A DNA stretch of 64,000 nucleotides. Source: Pseudomonas promysalinigenes. Its GTDB lineage: Bacteria; Pseudomonadota; Gammaproteobacteria; Pseudomonadales; Pseudomonadaceae. Below, in pieces: positions 8,836 through 18,711 of this stretch. The notes under the pieces were generated by a model. It was not told where the DNA came from. It was given only the letters and a program-made list of their open reading frames with translations, and made no database searches. Location of the stretch: positions 868,001-932,000 of the forward strand of contig NZ_CP077094.1 of assembly GCF_014269025.2 (NCBI RefSeq). The letters run 5' to 3'. Position 1 is the first letter of the stretch, and each line of letters opens with the position of its first letter. Position numbers and translations under genes: made by a program.

Positions 8836-9080
8836 TGAGGGTCAAGGTGATGTACTTCGCCCGCTACCGCGAATTGCTGGGCATCGATGCAGAGCGCCTG
8901 GAAGGTGAGTTCAGCGTGCTCGATGACGTGCGCCAGGCGCTGGTGGCCAAGGGCGGACAATACGCTGTGCTGGCCGAGCAGAACCTCATGTGTGCGCGCA
9001 ACGAAGAGCTGTGCCGGCTCGACGAGCCACTGGCCGAGGGTGATGACGTGGCGTTCTTCCCGCCGGTGACCGGAGGCTGA
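8832..9080 (+). CDS. moaD: Molybdopterin synthase sulfur carrier subunit MoaD
   Basis: An 82-residue ubiquitin-like protein starting [17 protein letters not shown] and ending in the required diglycine (FPPVTGG). MoaD carries sulfur as a C-terminal thiocarboxylate that MoaE inserts into the pterin. The start at 8832 overlaps the moaC stop (ATGA); the next codon is also ATG and either could be used. GGAGG within moaC lies just upstream. The reading frame remains open further back inside moaC, but that part is not protein-like for this family. Confidence 0.95.
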   Translation: MMRVKVMYFARYRELLGIDAERLEGEFSVLDDVRQALVAKGGQYAVLAEQNLMCARNEELCRLDEPLAEGDDVAFFPPVTGG

Positions 9081-9082
9081 AC

Positions 9083-9529
9083 ATGGCAGTGCGAGTACAG
9101 CAGGGGGCGTTCGACCCCGGTGCCGAAGTCAATGCCATGCAGGCGGCCAATGTCGGGGTTGGCGCGGTAGTGGGTTTCGTCGGTTATGTGCGTGACTTCA
9201 ACGATGGCTGCGAAGTGGCGGGAATGTTCCTGGAGCATTACCCAGGCATGACCGAAAAAGCCCTGGCCAAGATCGTGGTCGAGGCCGAACAGCGCTGGCC
9301 GTTGCTGAAGGTCGAGGTATTGCACCGTATCGGTGCGCTTGAGCCAGGTGAGCCGATCGTGTTCGTCGGCGTGGCCAGCGCCCACCGGCAGGCGGCGTTC
9401 GATGCCTGCAACTTCATCATGGATTACCTCAAGACCCGGGCGCCGTTCTGGAAGAAGGAAAATACCCAGGAAGGGCCGCGCTGGGTGGAAGGCAAACAGA
9501 GCGACCAGGATGCGGCGGGGCGTTGGTGA
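9083..9529 (+). CDS. moaE: Molybdopterin synthase catalytic subunit MoaE
   Basis: MoaE forms the heterotetrameric molybdopterin synthase with MoaD and converts cyclic pyranopterin monophosphate to molybdopterin. The 148-residue protein starts MAVRVQQGAFDPGAE three bases after the moaD stop, with GGAGG overlapping the end of moaD. Conserved features are VGAVVGFVGYVRDFN, LEHYPGMTEKAL, HRIGALEPGEPIVFVGVASAHR and the lysine-rich active segment APFWKKE. It is the last gene of the moaCDE unit; REP elements and then the convergent rhlB gene follow. Confidence 0.97.
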   Translation: MAVRVQQGAFDPGAEVNAMQAANVGVGAVVGFVGYVRDFNDGCEVAGMFLEHYPGMTEKALAKIVVEAEQRWPLLKVEVLHRIGALEPGEPIVFVGVASAHRQAAFDACNFIMDYLKTRAPFWKKENTQEGPRWVEGKQSDQDAAGRW

Positions 9530-9560
9530 ATCAATGATTGATGACCAGGGCTTAGCCCCG

Positions 9561-9620
9561 GTTCGCAGGTGAACCCACAGGGATTGGGCGGCCCCTGTGG
9601 GAGCGGGTTTACCCGCGAAG
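9561..9620. repeat. REP elements, intact copy plus degenerate inverted copy
   Basis: CCTGTGGGAGCGGGTTTACC then CGCGAAG at 9594-9620 matches the P. putida REP consensus with its imperfect palindrome GCGGGTTTACCCGC. Just upstream, 9561-9582 (TTCGCAGGTGAACCCACAGG) reads as a shortened copy in the opposite orientation, so the two make an inverted pair. They sit in the gap between the convergent genes moaE and rhlB, a typical REP location. Confidence 0.8.
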
Positions 9621-9633
9621 CATCCAGCACGAA

Positions 9634-11097
9634 TCAGTGGTGTTTGCGCGGCACCGGCTTGAGCAGCTCATCCGGCGGCATCTCGCACTTGATCTTGCGC
9701 CCCAGCAGCGTTTCGATCGCTGGCAACTGGTAGGAGTCATCCTCACCGGCAAAGCTGATCGACACGCCGCTGGTACCCGCACGGCCGGTGCGGCCGATGC
9801 GGTGCACGTAATCGTCCGGGTCTTCCGGCAGGGTGAAGTTGATCACGTGGCTGATGCCATCGATGTGAATCCCGCGCCCGGCCACATCGGTGGCCACCAG
9901 CACGGTGATGCGCCCTTCGCGGAAGTTCTCGAGCGTGCGAATGCGTTTGTGCTGCGGCACGTCGCCCGACAACTGCGCGGCATTGATGCCATCGCGCACG
10001 AGTTTTTCCTCGATGCGGCGCACCTCGTCCTTGCGGTTGGCGAACACCATCACCCGCTCCCACTTGTTCTGGGTGACCAGGTTGTACAGCAGCTTGTACT
10101 TGTCGCTGCCGGCGACTGCATAGACGTGCTGCTCGACCGTTTCGCTGGCGACGTTCTCAGGCTCGATCTCGACGATCGCCGGGTTGGTCGTCCATTGCTT
10201 GGCCAGGTTCATCACATCGTCGGTGAAAGTGGCCGAGAACAGCAGGGTCTGGCGTTCGCTCTTGGGTGGGGTCTGGCGGATGATCTGCCTTACCTGGGGG
10301 ATGAAGCCCATGTCGAGCATGCGGTCGGCTTCGTCCAGTACCATCACCTCGACCATGTCCAGGTGCACTTCGCCGCGCTGGTTGAAGTCCAGCAAACGGC
10401 CCGGTGTGGCCACCAGGATATCGCAGTGGCGGGCCTCCAGAGCCTTGAGCTGTTTGTCGAAGTCCATGCCGCCGACGAAGCTCATCACGTTCAGGCCGGT
10501 GTACTTGGTCAAGGCGATGGCGTCCTTGGCGATCTGCACTACCAGCTCGCGGGTCGGCGCAATGATCAGCGCTCGCGGCTCGCCCATGTAGCGCTCTTTG
10601 GGCGGCGGCGTCTGCTGCAGCTGGGAAATGATCGAAATCAGGAATGCAGCCGTCTTGCCAGTGCCTGTCTGGGCACGGCCGATGGCATCCTGGCCACGCA
10701 GGGTGTAACCCAGCACCTGCGCCTGAATCGGCGTGCAGTAAGGGAAGCCAAGGTCATGGATAGCGTGCATCAGCTCGTTGGACAGCTTGAAGTCGTGAAA
10801 ACGCGTCTTGCCCTCCTGCGGTTCGACCACGAAGTCTTCCGGCTTCCACAGGCTTGCCTGGGGCTTGGGTTTGCGTTCGCGACGTGGCTTGTCCTTGGCC
10901 GGATTGGCAGCTGGTGCTGCAACATCAGTGAATGTTTCTGCCTTGGCCGGGCGCTTGGCGCGGGGCTCGGCCGCCTTGGGCTCGGGCCGGGACTGGGCTG
11001 AGGGGGCGGGGGCCGCTGGCGTCACCTGGGCAGCTGAAGCGGCGGCCTCAGGCGCGGCATCGGCTTTGCCGAATATTTTCTTGAGTGCCTTGAGCAC
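9634..11097 (-). CDS. rhlB: DEAD-box ATP-dependent RNA helicase RhlB
   Basis: A 487-residue DEAD-box helicase. Its first 85 residues are a low-complexity Ala/Pro/Lys/Arg-rich leader, as in pseudomonad RhlB. The helicase core then carries the Q motif, AQTGTGKT (Walker A), [13 protein letters not shown] (DEAD), SAT, and HRIGRTGR. RhlB unwinds structured RNA and is known to work with RNase E in the degradosome of enterobacteria; the extended N-terminus here is different from the E. coli protein. The gene is monocistronic between the REP pair and the carboxylesterase gene. Assignment to RhlB rather than another DEAD-box paralogue rests on overall recall and is fairly sure. Confidence 0.9.
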   Translation of the reverse strand: MLKALKKIFGKADAAPEAAASAAQVTPAAPAPSAQSRPEPKAAEPRAKRPAKAETFTDVAAPAANPAKDKPRRERKPKPQASLWKPEDFVVEPQEGKTRFHDFKLSNELMHAIHDLGFPYCTPIQAQVLGYTLRGQDAIGRAQTGTGKTAAFLISIISQLQQTPPPKERYMGEPRALIIAPTRELVVQIAKDAIALTKYTGLNVMSFVGGMDFDKQLKALEARHCDILVATPGRLLDFNQRGEVHLDMVEVMVLDEADRMLDMGFIPQVRQIIRQTPPKSERQTLLFSATFTDDVMNLAKQWTTNPAIVEIEPENVASETVEQHVYAVAGSDKYKLLYNLVTQNKWERVMVFANRKDEVRRIEEKLVRDGINAAQLSGDVPQHKRIRTLENFREGRITVLVATDVAGRGIHIDGISHVINFTLPEDPDDYVHRIGRTGRAGTSGVSISFAGEDDSYQLPAIETLLGRKIKCEMPPDELLKPVPRKHH

Positions 11098-11198
11098 GGT
11101 CGTCTCATCAACTGGTTAAGGAATGTACGCCGGGCAGTGTAATGCAAGAACTGAACGCGGCGTAGCAGAAAACTCCCACAGCTACAAATGAAGTTGGC

Positions 11199-11951
<753 letters not shown>

Positions 11952-11992
11952 TTAGTACTTGACGAATGCTTAAACGCTACAGCCAGCAGATG

Positions 11993-12008
11993 TGGTATGC
12001 GCCTTGCT
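11993..12008 (+). promoter_or_regulatory. Candidate sigma-54 promoter for aapJQMP
   Basis: TGGTATGCGCCTTGCT has GG and GC separated by ten bases and a good TTGCT -12 element, matching the sigma-54 pattern TGGCACG-N4-TTGCW except at two -24 positions. Transcription would begin near 12018, 169 bases before aapJ. Nitrogen control of amino acid uptake through NtrC and sigma-54 would make sense; no NtrC site was identified. The rest of 11856-12186 holds no gene. Confidence 0.45.
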
Positions 12009-12186
12009 ATCAAAACTGTGATGCGAATGGCAAAACCTGACGGTAACACCTCTCGCACGCGAAGGCTGTCACAGAACAGCCCATTGCGCCAATTGACCCA
12101 ATAACAAGCCAGCAAGGGTCGGATGCGCCTCATAAGGGTGCGGTGCAATTCCGGCTCGTACAACAAGAGCGATTTGGAGGTTGTGA

Positions 12187-13215
12187 ATGAAGATGTTGAA
12201 AACCACCCTGGCAGTCCTGACCGCTGCCGCTGCGCTGGGCGCCGTAAGCACCGCCCACGCCGGCGCCACTCTTGATGGAGTGAAGAGCAAGGGCTTCGTC
12301 CAGTGTGGCGTGAGCGATGGTCTTCCAGGCTTCTCGGTACCTGATGCCCAGGGCAAGATCATCGGTATCGACGCCGATGTGTGCCGTGCCGTAGCCGCCG
12401 CCGTATTCGGTGACGCGACCAAGGTCAAGTTCAGCCAGCTCAACGCCAAGGAGCGCTTCACCGCGCTGCAATCGGGCGAAGTCGACGTACTGTCGCGCAA
12501 CACCACTTGGACCAGCTCGCGCGATGCCGGCATGGGCCTTGTCTTCACCGGCGTAACCTATTACGACGGCGTGGGCTTCCTGGCCAACAAGAAGCTCGGT
12601 GTCAAAAGCGCCAAAGAGCTCAATGGCGCCACCATCTGCATCCAGGCCGGGACCACTACCGAACTGAACGTATCGGACTACTTCCGCGCCAACGGCCTGA
12701 AGTACACCCCAATCACCTTCGACACTTCCGATGAAAGCGCCAAGTCGCTGGAGTCCGGCCGTTGCGATGTACTGACCTCGGACAAATCGCAGCTCTTCGC
12801 CCAGCGTTCCAAGCTGGCCGCGCCGACCGAGTACATCGTGCTGCCAGAAACCATCTCCAAAGAGCCACTCGGCCCGGTGGTGCGTAAAGGCGACGAAGAC
12901 TGGTTCAGCATCGTCAAGTGGACCCTGTTCGCCATGATCAATGCCGAAGAGGCCGGCATCACCTCGAAGAACGTCGAGGCCGAGGCCAAGTCCACCAAGA
13001 ACCCAGACGTCGCCCGCTTGCTCGGCGCCGACGGTGAATACGGCAAAGACCTCAAGCTGCCCAAAGACTGGGTAGTGCAGATCGTCAAACAAGTCGGCAA
13101 CTATGGCGAAGTGTTCGAGAAGAACCTTGGCCAGAGCACCGACCTGAAGATCGACCGTGGCATGAACGCCCTGTGGAACAACGGCGGCATCCAGTACGCG
13201 CCACCTGTGCGCTGA
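12187..13215 (+). CDS. aapJ: General L-amino acid ABC transporter, periplasmic binding protein AapJ
   Basis: A 342-residue secreted binding protein with a signal peptide cleaved near AHA-GATLD (about residue 25). It belongs to the polar amino acid binding family 3: GVSDGLPGFSVPDAQGKIIG, IDADVCRAVAAAVFGD, LNAKERFTALQSGEVDVLSR and the AGTTTELN segment are typical of AapJ/BztA. It delivers a broad range of L-amino acids to the AapQM permease. GGAGG lies just before the ATG. It is the first gene of a four-gene unit with aapQ, aapM and aapP and is expected to be the most highly expressed. The symbol follows the Rhizobium naming; bztA is the equivalent. Confidence 0.94.
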   Translation: MKMLKTTLAVLTAAAALGAVSTAHAGATLDGVKSKGFVQCGVSDGLPGFSVPDAQGKIIGIDADVCRAVAAAVFGDATKVKFSQLNAKERFTALQSGEVDVLSRNTTWTSSRDAGMGLVFTGVTYYDGVGFLANKKLGVKSAKELNGATICIQAGTTTELNVSDYFRANGLKYTPITFDTSDESAKSLESGRCDVLTSDKSQLFAQRSKLAAPTEYIVLPETISKEPLGPVVRKGDEDWFSIVKWTLFAMINAEEAGITSKNVEAEAKSTKNPDVARLLGADGEYGKDLKLPKDWVVQIVKQVGNYGEVFEKNLGQSTDLKIDRGMNALWNNGGIQYAPPVR

Positions 13216-13282
13216 TGGCTGCACCCTGCGGCGGCATCCCGCCGCCGCAGGTCGTTCGAATCCCTTTTTCTCGGGGCACTTC

Positions 13283-14461
13283 ATGCAAAATCAAATTGGC
13301 GTATCCAAAGGGTTTTCCCTGAGCGATCCGCGTGTACGCGCCTGGCTGTTTCAGATACTTACCATCGTCTTCGTGGTCGGCCTGGGCTGGTACCTGTTCC
13401 ACAATACCCAGACCAACCTACAGCACCGAGGCATCACCTCCGGTTTCGACTTCCTAGAGCGCAGCGCAGGGTTCGGTATCGCCCAGCACCTTATTCCCTA
13501 TGTGGAATCGGACAGCTATGCGCGGGTGTTCGTCATCGGCTTGCTCAACACCCTGCTGGTGACCTTCATCGGCGTGATCCTGGCGACCATCCTTGGCTTC
13601 ATCATCGGTGTGGCGCGGCTGTCACCGAACTGGATGATCAGCAAGCTGGCAACCGTCTATGTGGAAACCTTCCGCAACATTCCGCCGCTGCTGCAGATTC
13701 TGTTCTGGTATTTCGCCGTGTTCCTGACCCTGCCGGGACCAAGGGGCAGCATCAACATCGACGATAGCTTCTTCATCAGCAACCGGGGCCTGAACATGCC
13801 CGGTGCCGTCATGGCTGATGGCTTCTGGCCGTTCGTCGTTGCCTTGGTGTTGGCGCTGCTGGCGATTGTGGTGATGGTGCGTTATGCCAACCGTCGATTC
13901 GACGAAACCGGCGAGCCGTTCCATAAGTTCTGGGCGGGCCTGGCGCTGTTGATCGTCATCCCTGGTGCCTGCACGTTACTGTTCGGCAGCCCGGTGCACT
14001 GGGAACTGCCACAGCTCAAGGGTTTCAACTTCGTCGGCGGCTGGGTGCTGATTCCGGAGCTGTTGGCCTTGACCCTGGCGTTGACCATCTACACCGCGGC
14101 ATTCATTGCCGAGATCGTGCGTTCGGGCATCCGCTCGGTGAGCCATGGCCAGACCGAAGCTGCCCATTCGCTCGGCCTGCGTGACGGCCCGACTCTGCGC
14201 AAGGTGATCATTCCCCAGGCACTGCGGGTGATCATTCCGCCGCTGACCAGCCAGTATCTCAACCTGGCGAAGAACTCGTCCCTGGCGGCCGGTATCGGCT
14301 ACCCAGAGATGGTCTCGCTGTTCGCCGGTACCGTGCTCAATCAGACCGGCCAGGCCATCGAGGTGATCGCCATCACCATGAGTGTCTATCTCGCCATCAG
14401 CATCAGCATCTCGCTGCTGATGAACTGGTACAACAAGCGCATTGCGCTGATCGAGCGGTGA
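13283..14461 (+). CDS. aapQ: General L-amino acid ABC transporter permease AapQ
   Basis: A 392-residue inner-membrane permease with about eight hydrophobic segments. The first (about 14-36) is followed by a short periplasmic stretch and the paired segments typical of the HisMQ family. The permease EAA loop is seen as SHGQTEAAHSLGLRDGPTLRKVIIPQALRVIIPP (about 289-322, given by position). It pairs with AapM to form the translocation channel. The gene begins 67 bases after aapJ and ends 10 bases before aapM. The extra periplasmic and membrane part in the middle (about 150-230) is characteristic of the AapQ/BztB subgroup, which is longer than ordinary HisQ proteins. Confidence 0.94.
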   Translation: MQNQIGVSKGFSLSDPRVRAWLFQILTIVFVVGLGWYLFHNTQTNLQHRGITSGFDFLERSAGFGIAQHLIPYVESDSYARVFVIGLLNTLLVTFIGVILATILGFIIGVARLSPNWMISKLATVYVETFRNIPPLLQILFWYFAVFLTLPGPRGSINIDDSFFISNRGLNMPGAVMADGFWPFVVALVLALLAIVVMVRYANRRFDETGEPFHKFWAGLALLIVIPGACTLLFGSPVHWELPQLKGFNFVGGWVLIPELLALTLALTIYTAAFIAEIVRSGIRSVSHGQTEAAHSLGLRDGPTLRKVIIPQALRVIIPPLTSQYLNLAKNSSLAAGIGYPEMVSLFAGTVLNQTGQAIEVIAITMSVYLAISISISLLMNWYNKRIALIER

Positions 14462-14471
14462 GGATACATCC

Positions 14472-15569
14472 GTGAATGCCCATGTTTTCAAACCCGACAT
14501 GCCGCCACCGGTGAAAACCGTCGGCGTGCTCGCATGGATGCGTGCAAACCTGTTCTCCAGCTGGCTCAACACCTTGCTGACCCTGTTCGCCGTGTACCTG
14601 ATTTGGCTGATCGTGCCACCGCTGGTGCACTGGGCATTGCTCGACGCCAACTGGGTCGGCACCACCCGTGCCGACTGCACCAAGCAAGGCGCCTGCTGGG
14701 TGTTCGTGCAGCAACGTTTCGGCCAGTTCATGTACGGCTACTATCCGGTGGAACTGCGCTGGCGCGTGGACCTCACCGTGTGGCTGGCCGTGCTCGGGGC
14801 CGCGCCGCTGTTCATCAACCGCTTCCCGCGCAAGGCCGTTTACGGGCTGGGTTTCTTGGTGCTGTACCCGATCATCGCCTACACCTTGCTACATGGTGGT
14901 TGGCTGGGGCTGACCACGGTTGCCACCAGTCAATGGGGCGGGCTGATGCTGACCCTGGTGATCGCCACCGTAGGTATCGCCGGTGCGTTGCCGTTGGGGA
15001 TTCTGCTGGCCCTTGGGCGGCGCTCGAGGATGCCGGCGGTGAAGGTGGTTTGCGTCACTTTCATCGAGTTCTGGCGTGGCGTGCCGCTGATTACCGTGCT
15101 GTTCATGTCTTCGGTGATGTTGCCATTGTTCCTGCCCGAGGGCATGAGCTTCGACAAGCTGCTGCGGGCCATGATTGGGGTGATCCTGTTCCAGTCGGCG
15201 TACGTCGCCGAAGTGGTGCGCGGCGGCCTGCAGGCTATTCCCAAAGGCCAGTACGAGGCCGCTGCGGCCATGGGCCTGGGCTACTGGCGCGCCATGGGCC
15301 TGGTGATTCTGCCGCAAGCGCTCAAGCTGGTTATCCCCGGCATCGTCAACACCTTCATTGCCCTGTTCAAGGACACCAGCCTGGTGATCATCATCGGTTT
15401 GTTCGACCTGCTCAACAGTGTCAAGCAAGCCGCTGCCGACCCGGCCTGGCTGGGGATGGCTACCGAGGGCTACGTGTTCGCGGCCCTGGTGTTCTGGATT
15501 TTCTGTTTCGGTATGTCCCGCTACTCCATGCACCTGGAGCGCAAGCTGGACACTGGCCACAAGCGTTAG
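14472..15569 (+). CDS. aapM: General L-amino acid ABC transporter permease AapM
   Basis: A 365-residue permease starting with GTG ([13 protein letters not shown]), ten bases after aapQ. The N-terminal membrane helix (about 26-50) is followed by a periplasmic section with two cysteines (DCTKQGACW), then several helices. The EAA loop is seen around [20 protein letters not shown] (about 257-276). It is the partner of AapQ. The aapP start lies ten bases after its stop, so translation is likely coupled. The division of the two permeases into AapQ and AapM follows gene order and the larger extracytoplasmic part of AapM. Confidence 0.94.
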   Translation: MNAHVFKPDMPPPVKTVGVLAWMRANLFSSWLNTLLTLFAVYLIWLIVPPLVHWALLDANWVGTTRADCTKQGACWVFVQQRFGQFMYGYYPVELRWRVDLTVWLAVLGAAPLFINRFPRKAVYGLGFLVLYPIIAYTLLHGGWLGLTTVATSQWGGLMLTLVIATVGIAGALPLGILLALGRRSRMPAVKVVCVTFIEFWRGVPLITVLFMSSVMLPLFLPEGMSFDKLLRAMIGVILFQSAYVAEVVRGGLQAIPKGQYEAAAAMGLGYWRAMGLVILPQALKLVIPGIVNTFIALFKDTSLVIIIGLFDLLNSVKQAAADPAWLGMATEGYVFAALVFWIFCFGMSRYSMHLERKLDTGHKR

Positions 15570-15579
15570 GAGTTTCGAA

Positions 15580-16344
15580 ATGAGTGAAGCGATCAAGCAG
15601 CCTGCCGGCCCCGAAGGCATCATCCAGATGCAGGGCGTGAACAAGTGGTATGGCCAGTTCCATGTGCTCAAGGACATCAACCTGAACGTGCGTCAGGGCG
15701 AACGTATCGTGCTGTGCGGCCCGTCGGGGTCAGGCAAGTCGACCACCATCCGCTGCCTCAACCGCCTGGAAGAACATCAGCAAGGGCGCATTGTGGTCGA
15801 TGGGGTGGAGCTGACCAACGATCTCAAGCAGATCGAGGCCATCCGCCGCGAGGTGGGCATGGTGTTCCAGCACTTCAATCTGTTTCCGCACCTCACCATT
15901 CTGGAAAACTGCACCTTGGCTCCGATGTGGGTGCGCAAGATGCCGCGCCGCAAGGCCGAGGAAATTGCCATGCACTACTTGGAACGGGTGCGTATTCCAG
16001 AACAGGCGCACAAGTTCCCAGGGCAGTTGTCCGGTGGTCAGCAGCAGCGTGTGGCGATCGCTCGGGCGCTGTGCATGAAGCCGAAGATCATGCTGTTCGA
16101 CGAACCCACCTCGGCGCTGGACCCAGAGATGGTCAAGGAAGTGCTCGACACCATGGTTGGCCTGGCTGAAGACGGCATGACCATGCTCTGCGTCACCCAC
16201 GAAATGGGCTTTGCCCGCACCGTGGCGAACCGAGTGATCTTCATGGACAAAGGTGAAATCGTCGAGCAGGCGGCGCCGGATGACTTCTTCGACCGGCCGC
16301 GCAGTGACCGCACCAAGTTGTTCCTGAGCCAGATTCTGCACTGA
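15580..16344 (+). CDS. aapP: General L-amino acid ABC transporter ATP-binding protein AapP
   Basis: A 254-residue ABC ATPase that energises amino acid import. Seen in order: Walker [10 protein letters not shown] (47-55), the Q-loop in [14 protein letters not shown], the signature [15 protein letters not shown], Walker [18 protein letters not shown] sequence ([13 protein letters not shown]) and the switch histidine in CVTHEMGFA. The start is the ATG at 15580, with AGGAG eleven bases before it and the MSEAIKQ N-terminus; the frame is open further back within aapM. It closes the aapJQMP unit, followed directly by a strong terminator. Confidence 0.96.
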   Translation: MSEAIKQPAGPEGIIQMQGVNKWYGQFHVLKDINLNVRQGERIVLCGPSGSGKSTTIRCLNRLEEHQQGRIVVDGVELTNDLKQIEAIRREVGMVFQHFNLFPHLTILENCTLAPMWVRKMPRRKAEEIAMHYLERVRIPEQAHKFPGQLSGGQQQRVAIARALCMKPKIMLFDEPTSALDPEMVKEVLDTMVGLAEDGMTMLCVTHEMGFARTVANRVIFMDKGEIVEQAAPDDFFDRPRSDRTKLFLSQILH

Positions 16345-16347
16345 TGC

Positions 16348-16375
16348 AAAAGGGGCCGCGAATGCGGCCCCTTTT
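16348..16375. terminator. Bidirectional terminator between aapP and algW
   Basis: AAAAGGGGCCGC (16348-16359) pairs perfectly with GCGGCCCCTTTT (16364-16375) around GAAT. With A and T runs on both sides it can end the aap transcript on the plus strand and the algW transcript on the minus strand. Confidence 0.9.
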
Positions 16376-16378
16376 GAT

Positions 16379-17539
16379 TTACTTCTCTTCTTTGGTTGCC
16401 GCCGGCGCAGGTGGCGGGCGTAGCCCGACCTCGGCGATCAGCTTCAATTGCTGGCCATTGCGCATGACTTCGATGCTGATCTTGTCGCCTGGCTTGATCC
16501 GCGCAACTTGGTTCATCGACTTGCGTCCGTCACCCGCCGGTTCGCCGTTGATGCTCAGGATCACGTCACCCAATTGCAAACCGGCTTTCTGAGCTGGACC
16601 GTCGCGGAAAATACCCGCCACCACAATGCCTGGCCGGCCTTGCATGCCGAACGATTCGGCAAGCTCCTGGCTCAACGGCTGCACTTCGATGCCCAGCCAG
16701 CCACGGATCACTTGGCCGTGCTCGACGATCGACTTCATCACTTCCAGCGCCAACTTTACAGGGATGGCGAAACCGATGCCCTGGGAGCCGCCAGACTTGG
16801 AAAAAATGGCGGTGTTGATGCCGACCAGGTTGCCATTGGCATCGACTAGCGCGCCCCCAGAGTTGCCTGGGTTGATCGCAGCGTCGGTCTGGATGAAGTC
16901 CTCGTAGTTGTTGAGCCCCAACTGATTACGCCCGGTGGCGCTGATGATGCCCATGGTCACCGTTTGGCCAACGCCGAATGGGTTGCCGATGGCCAGCACC
17001 ACATCACCGATGTGGATATTGTCGGAGCGGCCGATGGTCATGGCAGGCAGGTTCTTGAGGTCGATCTTCAGTACTGCCAGATCGGTTTCCGGGTCGCTGC
17101 CGATCACCCTGGCAAGGGTTTCGCGGCCGTCCTTGAGGGCGACGACGATCTGGTCGGCGCCACTGGTGACGTGGTTGTTGGTCAGCAGATAGCCTTCCGG
17201 GCTCATGATCACCGCCGAGCCCAGGCTCGACTCCCAACGCCGCTGCTTGGGCAGGTTGTCGCCGAAGAAGCGGCGAAACTGTGGGTCCTCGAACAGCGGG
17301 TGGGCGCTCTTGTTCACAACCTTCGTGGTGTACAGATTCGCCACGGCGGGTGCAGCGAGGGTTACGGCGTCGGCATAGGACACCGGGCCCTGCATCACCT
17401 GTGTGGTTTGCGGTGCTTGCTGGAGGTTGACGTCCTGGCTGGGCAGGCCGACCCATTCCGGGTAGCGCTGAATGATCAGCACGGCGATTAGAATACCGGT
17501 GAGCAGGGGCCAGCCGAAGTAACGCAAAGCCTTGAACAT
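16379..17539 (-). CDS. algW: Periplasmic serine protease AlgW (DegS-type)
   Basis: AlgW is a membrane-anchored trimeric serine protease that starts regulated proteolysis of the anti-sigma factor MucA, releasing AlgU to switch on alginate genes. The 386-residue product has one N-terminal membrane anchor (about 9-23), the triad His123 (NNHVTSG), Asp153 (ETDLAVLKI) and Ser227 (PGNSGGAL), and a single C-terminal PDZ domain (about 275-370). One PDZ and the anchor distinguish it from MucD. The ATG at 17539 has AGGA upstream; the longer open frame is not family-like. It links functionally to the AlgU-type algD promoter elsewhere in this window. Nif3-like gene diverges from it. Confidence 0.95.
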   Translation of the reverse strand: MFKALRYFGWPLLTGILIAVLIIQRYPEWVGLPSQDVNLQQAPQTTQVMQGPVSYADAVTLAAPAVANLYTTKVVNKSAHPLFEDPQFRRFFGDNLPKQRRWESSLGSAVIMSPEGYLLTNNHVTSGADQIVVALKDGRETLARVIGSDPETDLAVLKIDLKNLPAMTIGRSDNIHIGDVVLAIGNPFGVGQTVTMGIISATGRNQLGLNNYEDFIQTDAAINPGNSGGALVDANGNLVGINTAIFSKSGGSQGIGFAIPVKLALEVMKSIVEHGQVIRGWLGIEVQPLSQELAESFGMQGRPGIVVAGIFRDGPAQKAGLQLGDVILSINGEPAGDGRKSMNQVARIKPGDKISIEVMRNGQQLKLIAEVGLRPPPAPAATKEEK

Positions 17540-17708
17540 GAATGAGTCCTGGAAAAGAGCAAGAGCCGTTGCTCGTGCAGTGGTGCATGAGCGCGCGCGA
17601 TCATACACCGGTTTCCCCGATGCCAGCGACGGCCCATAATGGCCGGCATTATACGGGCGTTCTGCAGGCGTTGCGCCCCGCGAAAGCCCAGATTTCGAGG
17701 AGATTTTC

Positions 17709-18467
17709 ATGGCCGTTGCACTCAACACGCTGGTCGAGGAAGCCGAGCGCTACCTGGGCAGCGCGAAGATCCAGGACTACTGCCCCAATGGCCTGCAGGT
17801 CGAAGGCAGGCCGCAGGTCAGCCGCATCGTCAGTGGTGTCACCGCCAGCCAGGCATTGCTCGATGCTGCGGTGCAGGCCGAGGCTGACCTGGTGCTGGTA
17901 CACCATGGTTACTTCTGGAAGGGGGAGAACCCCTGCGTAACCGGGATCCGTCAGCGTCGCTTGAAGACACTGCTGAACAACGACATCAGCCTGCTGGCGT
18001 TTCATCTGCCCCTTGATGTGCATGCAGAGGTTGGCAACAACGTGCAGCTGGCGCGGCAACTGGACATTACCGTCGAAGGCCCACTGGACCCAGAGAACCC
18101 CAAGGTCGTTGGGCTGGTCGGGTCGCTGGCCGAGCCGCTCACCGCACGCGATTTTGCCCGCCGAGTCCAGGACGTTCTGGGGCGTGAGCCATTGCTGGTG
18201 GAAGGTGATCAAATGATCCGTCGGGTGGGCTGGTGTACAGGTGGTGGGCAGGGCTACATCGATACGGCCATTGCCGCTGGGGTAGACCTGTACCTCACCG
18301 GCGAGGCGTCGGAGCAGACCTACCACAGCGCCCGTGAGAACGGCGTCAGCTTCATCGCCGCCGGGCACCATGCTACCGAGCGATACGGGGTGCAGGCGCT
18401 GGGCGAATACCTGGCGCGGCGCTTTGCCCTGGAGCACCTGTTCATCGATTGCCCGAATCCAATCTGA
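17709..18467 (+). CDS. Nif3-like dinuclear metal centre protein (YbgI family)
   Basis: A 252-residue protein of the Nif3/YbgI family, hexameric toroidal proteins with a dinuclear metal site. Metal-ligand motifs are visible: VLVHHGYFWKGE (about 62-73), FHLPLDVHAEVGNN, and the C-terminal SFIAAGHHATERYGVQAL. It is sometimes annotated as GTP cyclohydrolase I type 2, but that activity is not established for this family; the function should be treated as unknown. AGGAG lies nine bases before the ATG. It is divergent from algW and is followed by a REP element. Confidence 0.92.
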   Translation: MAVALNTLVEEAERYLGSAKIQDYCPNGLQVEGRPQVSRIVSGVTASQALLDAAVQAEADLVLVHHGYFWKGENPCVTGIRQRRLKTLLNNDISLLAFHLPLDVHAEVGNNVQLARQLDITVEGPLDPENPKVVGLVGSLAEPLTARDFARRVQDVLGREPLLVEGDQMIRRVGWCTGGGQGYIDTAIAAGVDLYLTGEASEQTYHSARENGVSFIAAGHHATERYGVQALGEYLARRFALEHLFIDCPNPI

Positions 18468-18538
18468 CTTCTGTGTCGTCTGCTTTATGGTGAACGGGCC
18501 TCCACCTCTAGGGCGTCGCCCTGGGGCTGGTGCGGTCA

Positions 18539-18567
18539 CCGTGGGAGGGGTTTACCCGCGAAAGGCC
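18539..18567 (+). repeat. REP element downstream of the Nif3-like gene
   Basis: CCGTGGGAGGGGTTTACCCG then CGAAAGGCC is the P. putida REP motif in the same orientation as the copy at 9594, with one base lost from the left palindrome arm. It lies between two genes of the same direction. The rest of 18468-18711 must hold the cysD promoter, which I could not place with confidence. Confidence 0.75.
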
Positions 18568-18711
18568 GACCGTGCCAGCCCAAACCCGCAGTCATATCGT
18601 TAGATTTTTTCGATCTAGCCAGCCTCCTAAATAGAAGCATCCGCTGTGATACAGTGGCTCGCTCGAACACGGCCCGCTGGCCGTCCATAAGATCGTTTTA
18701 CGTGAGTAGCC

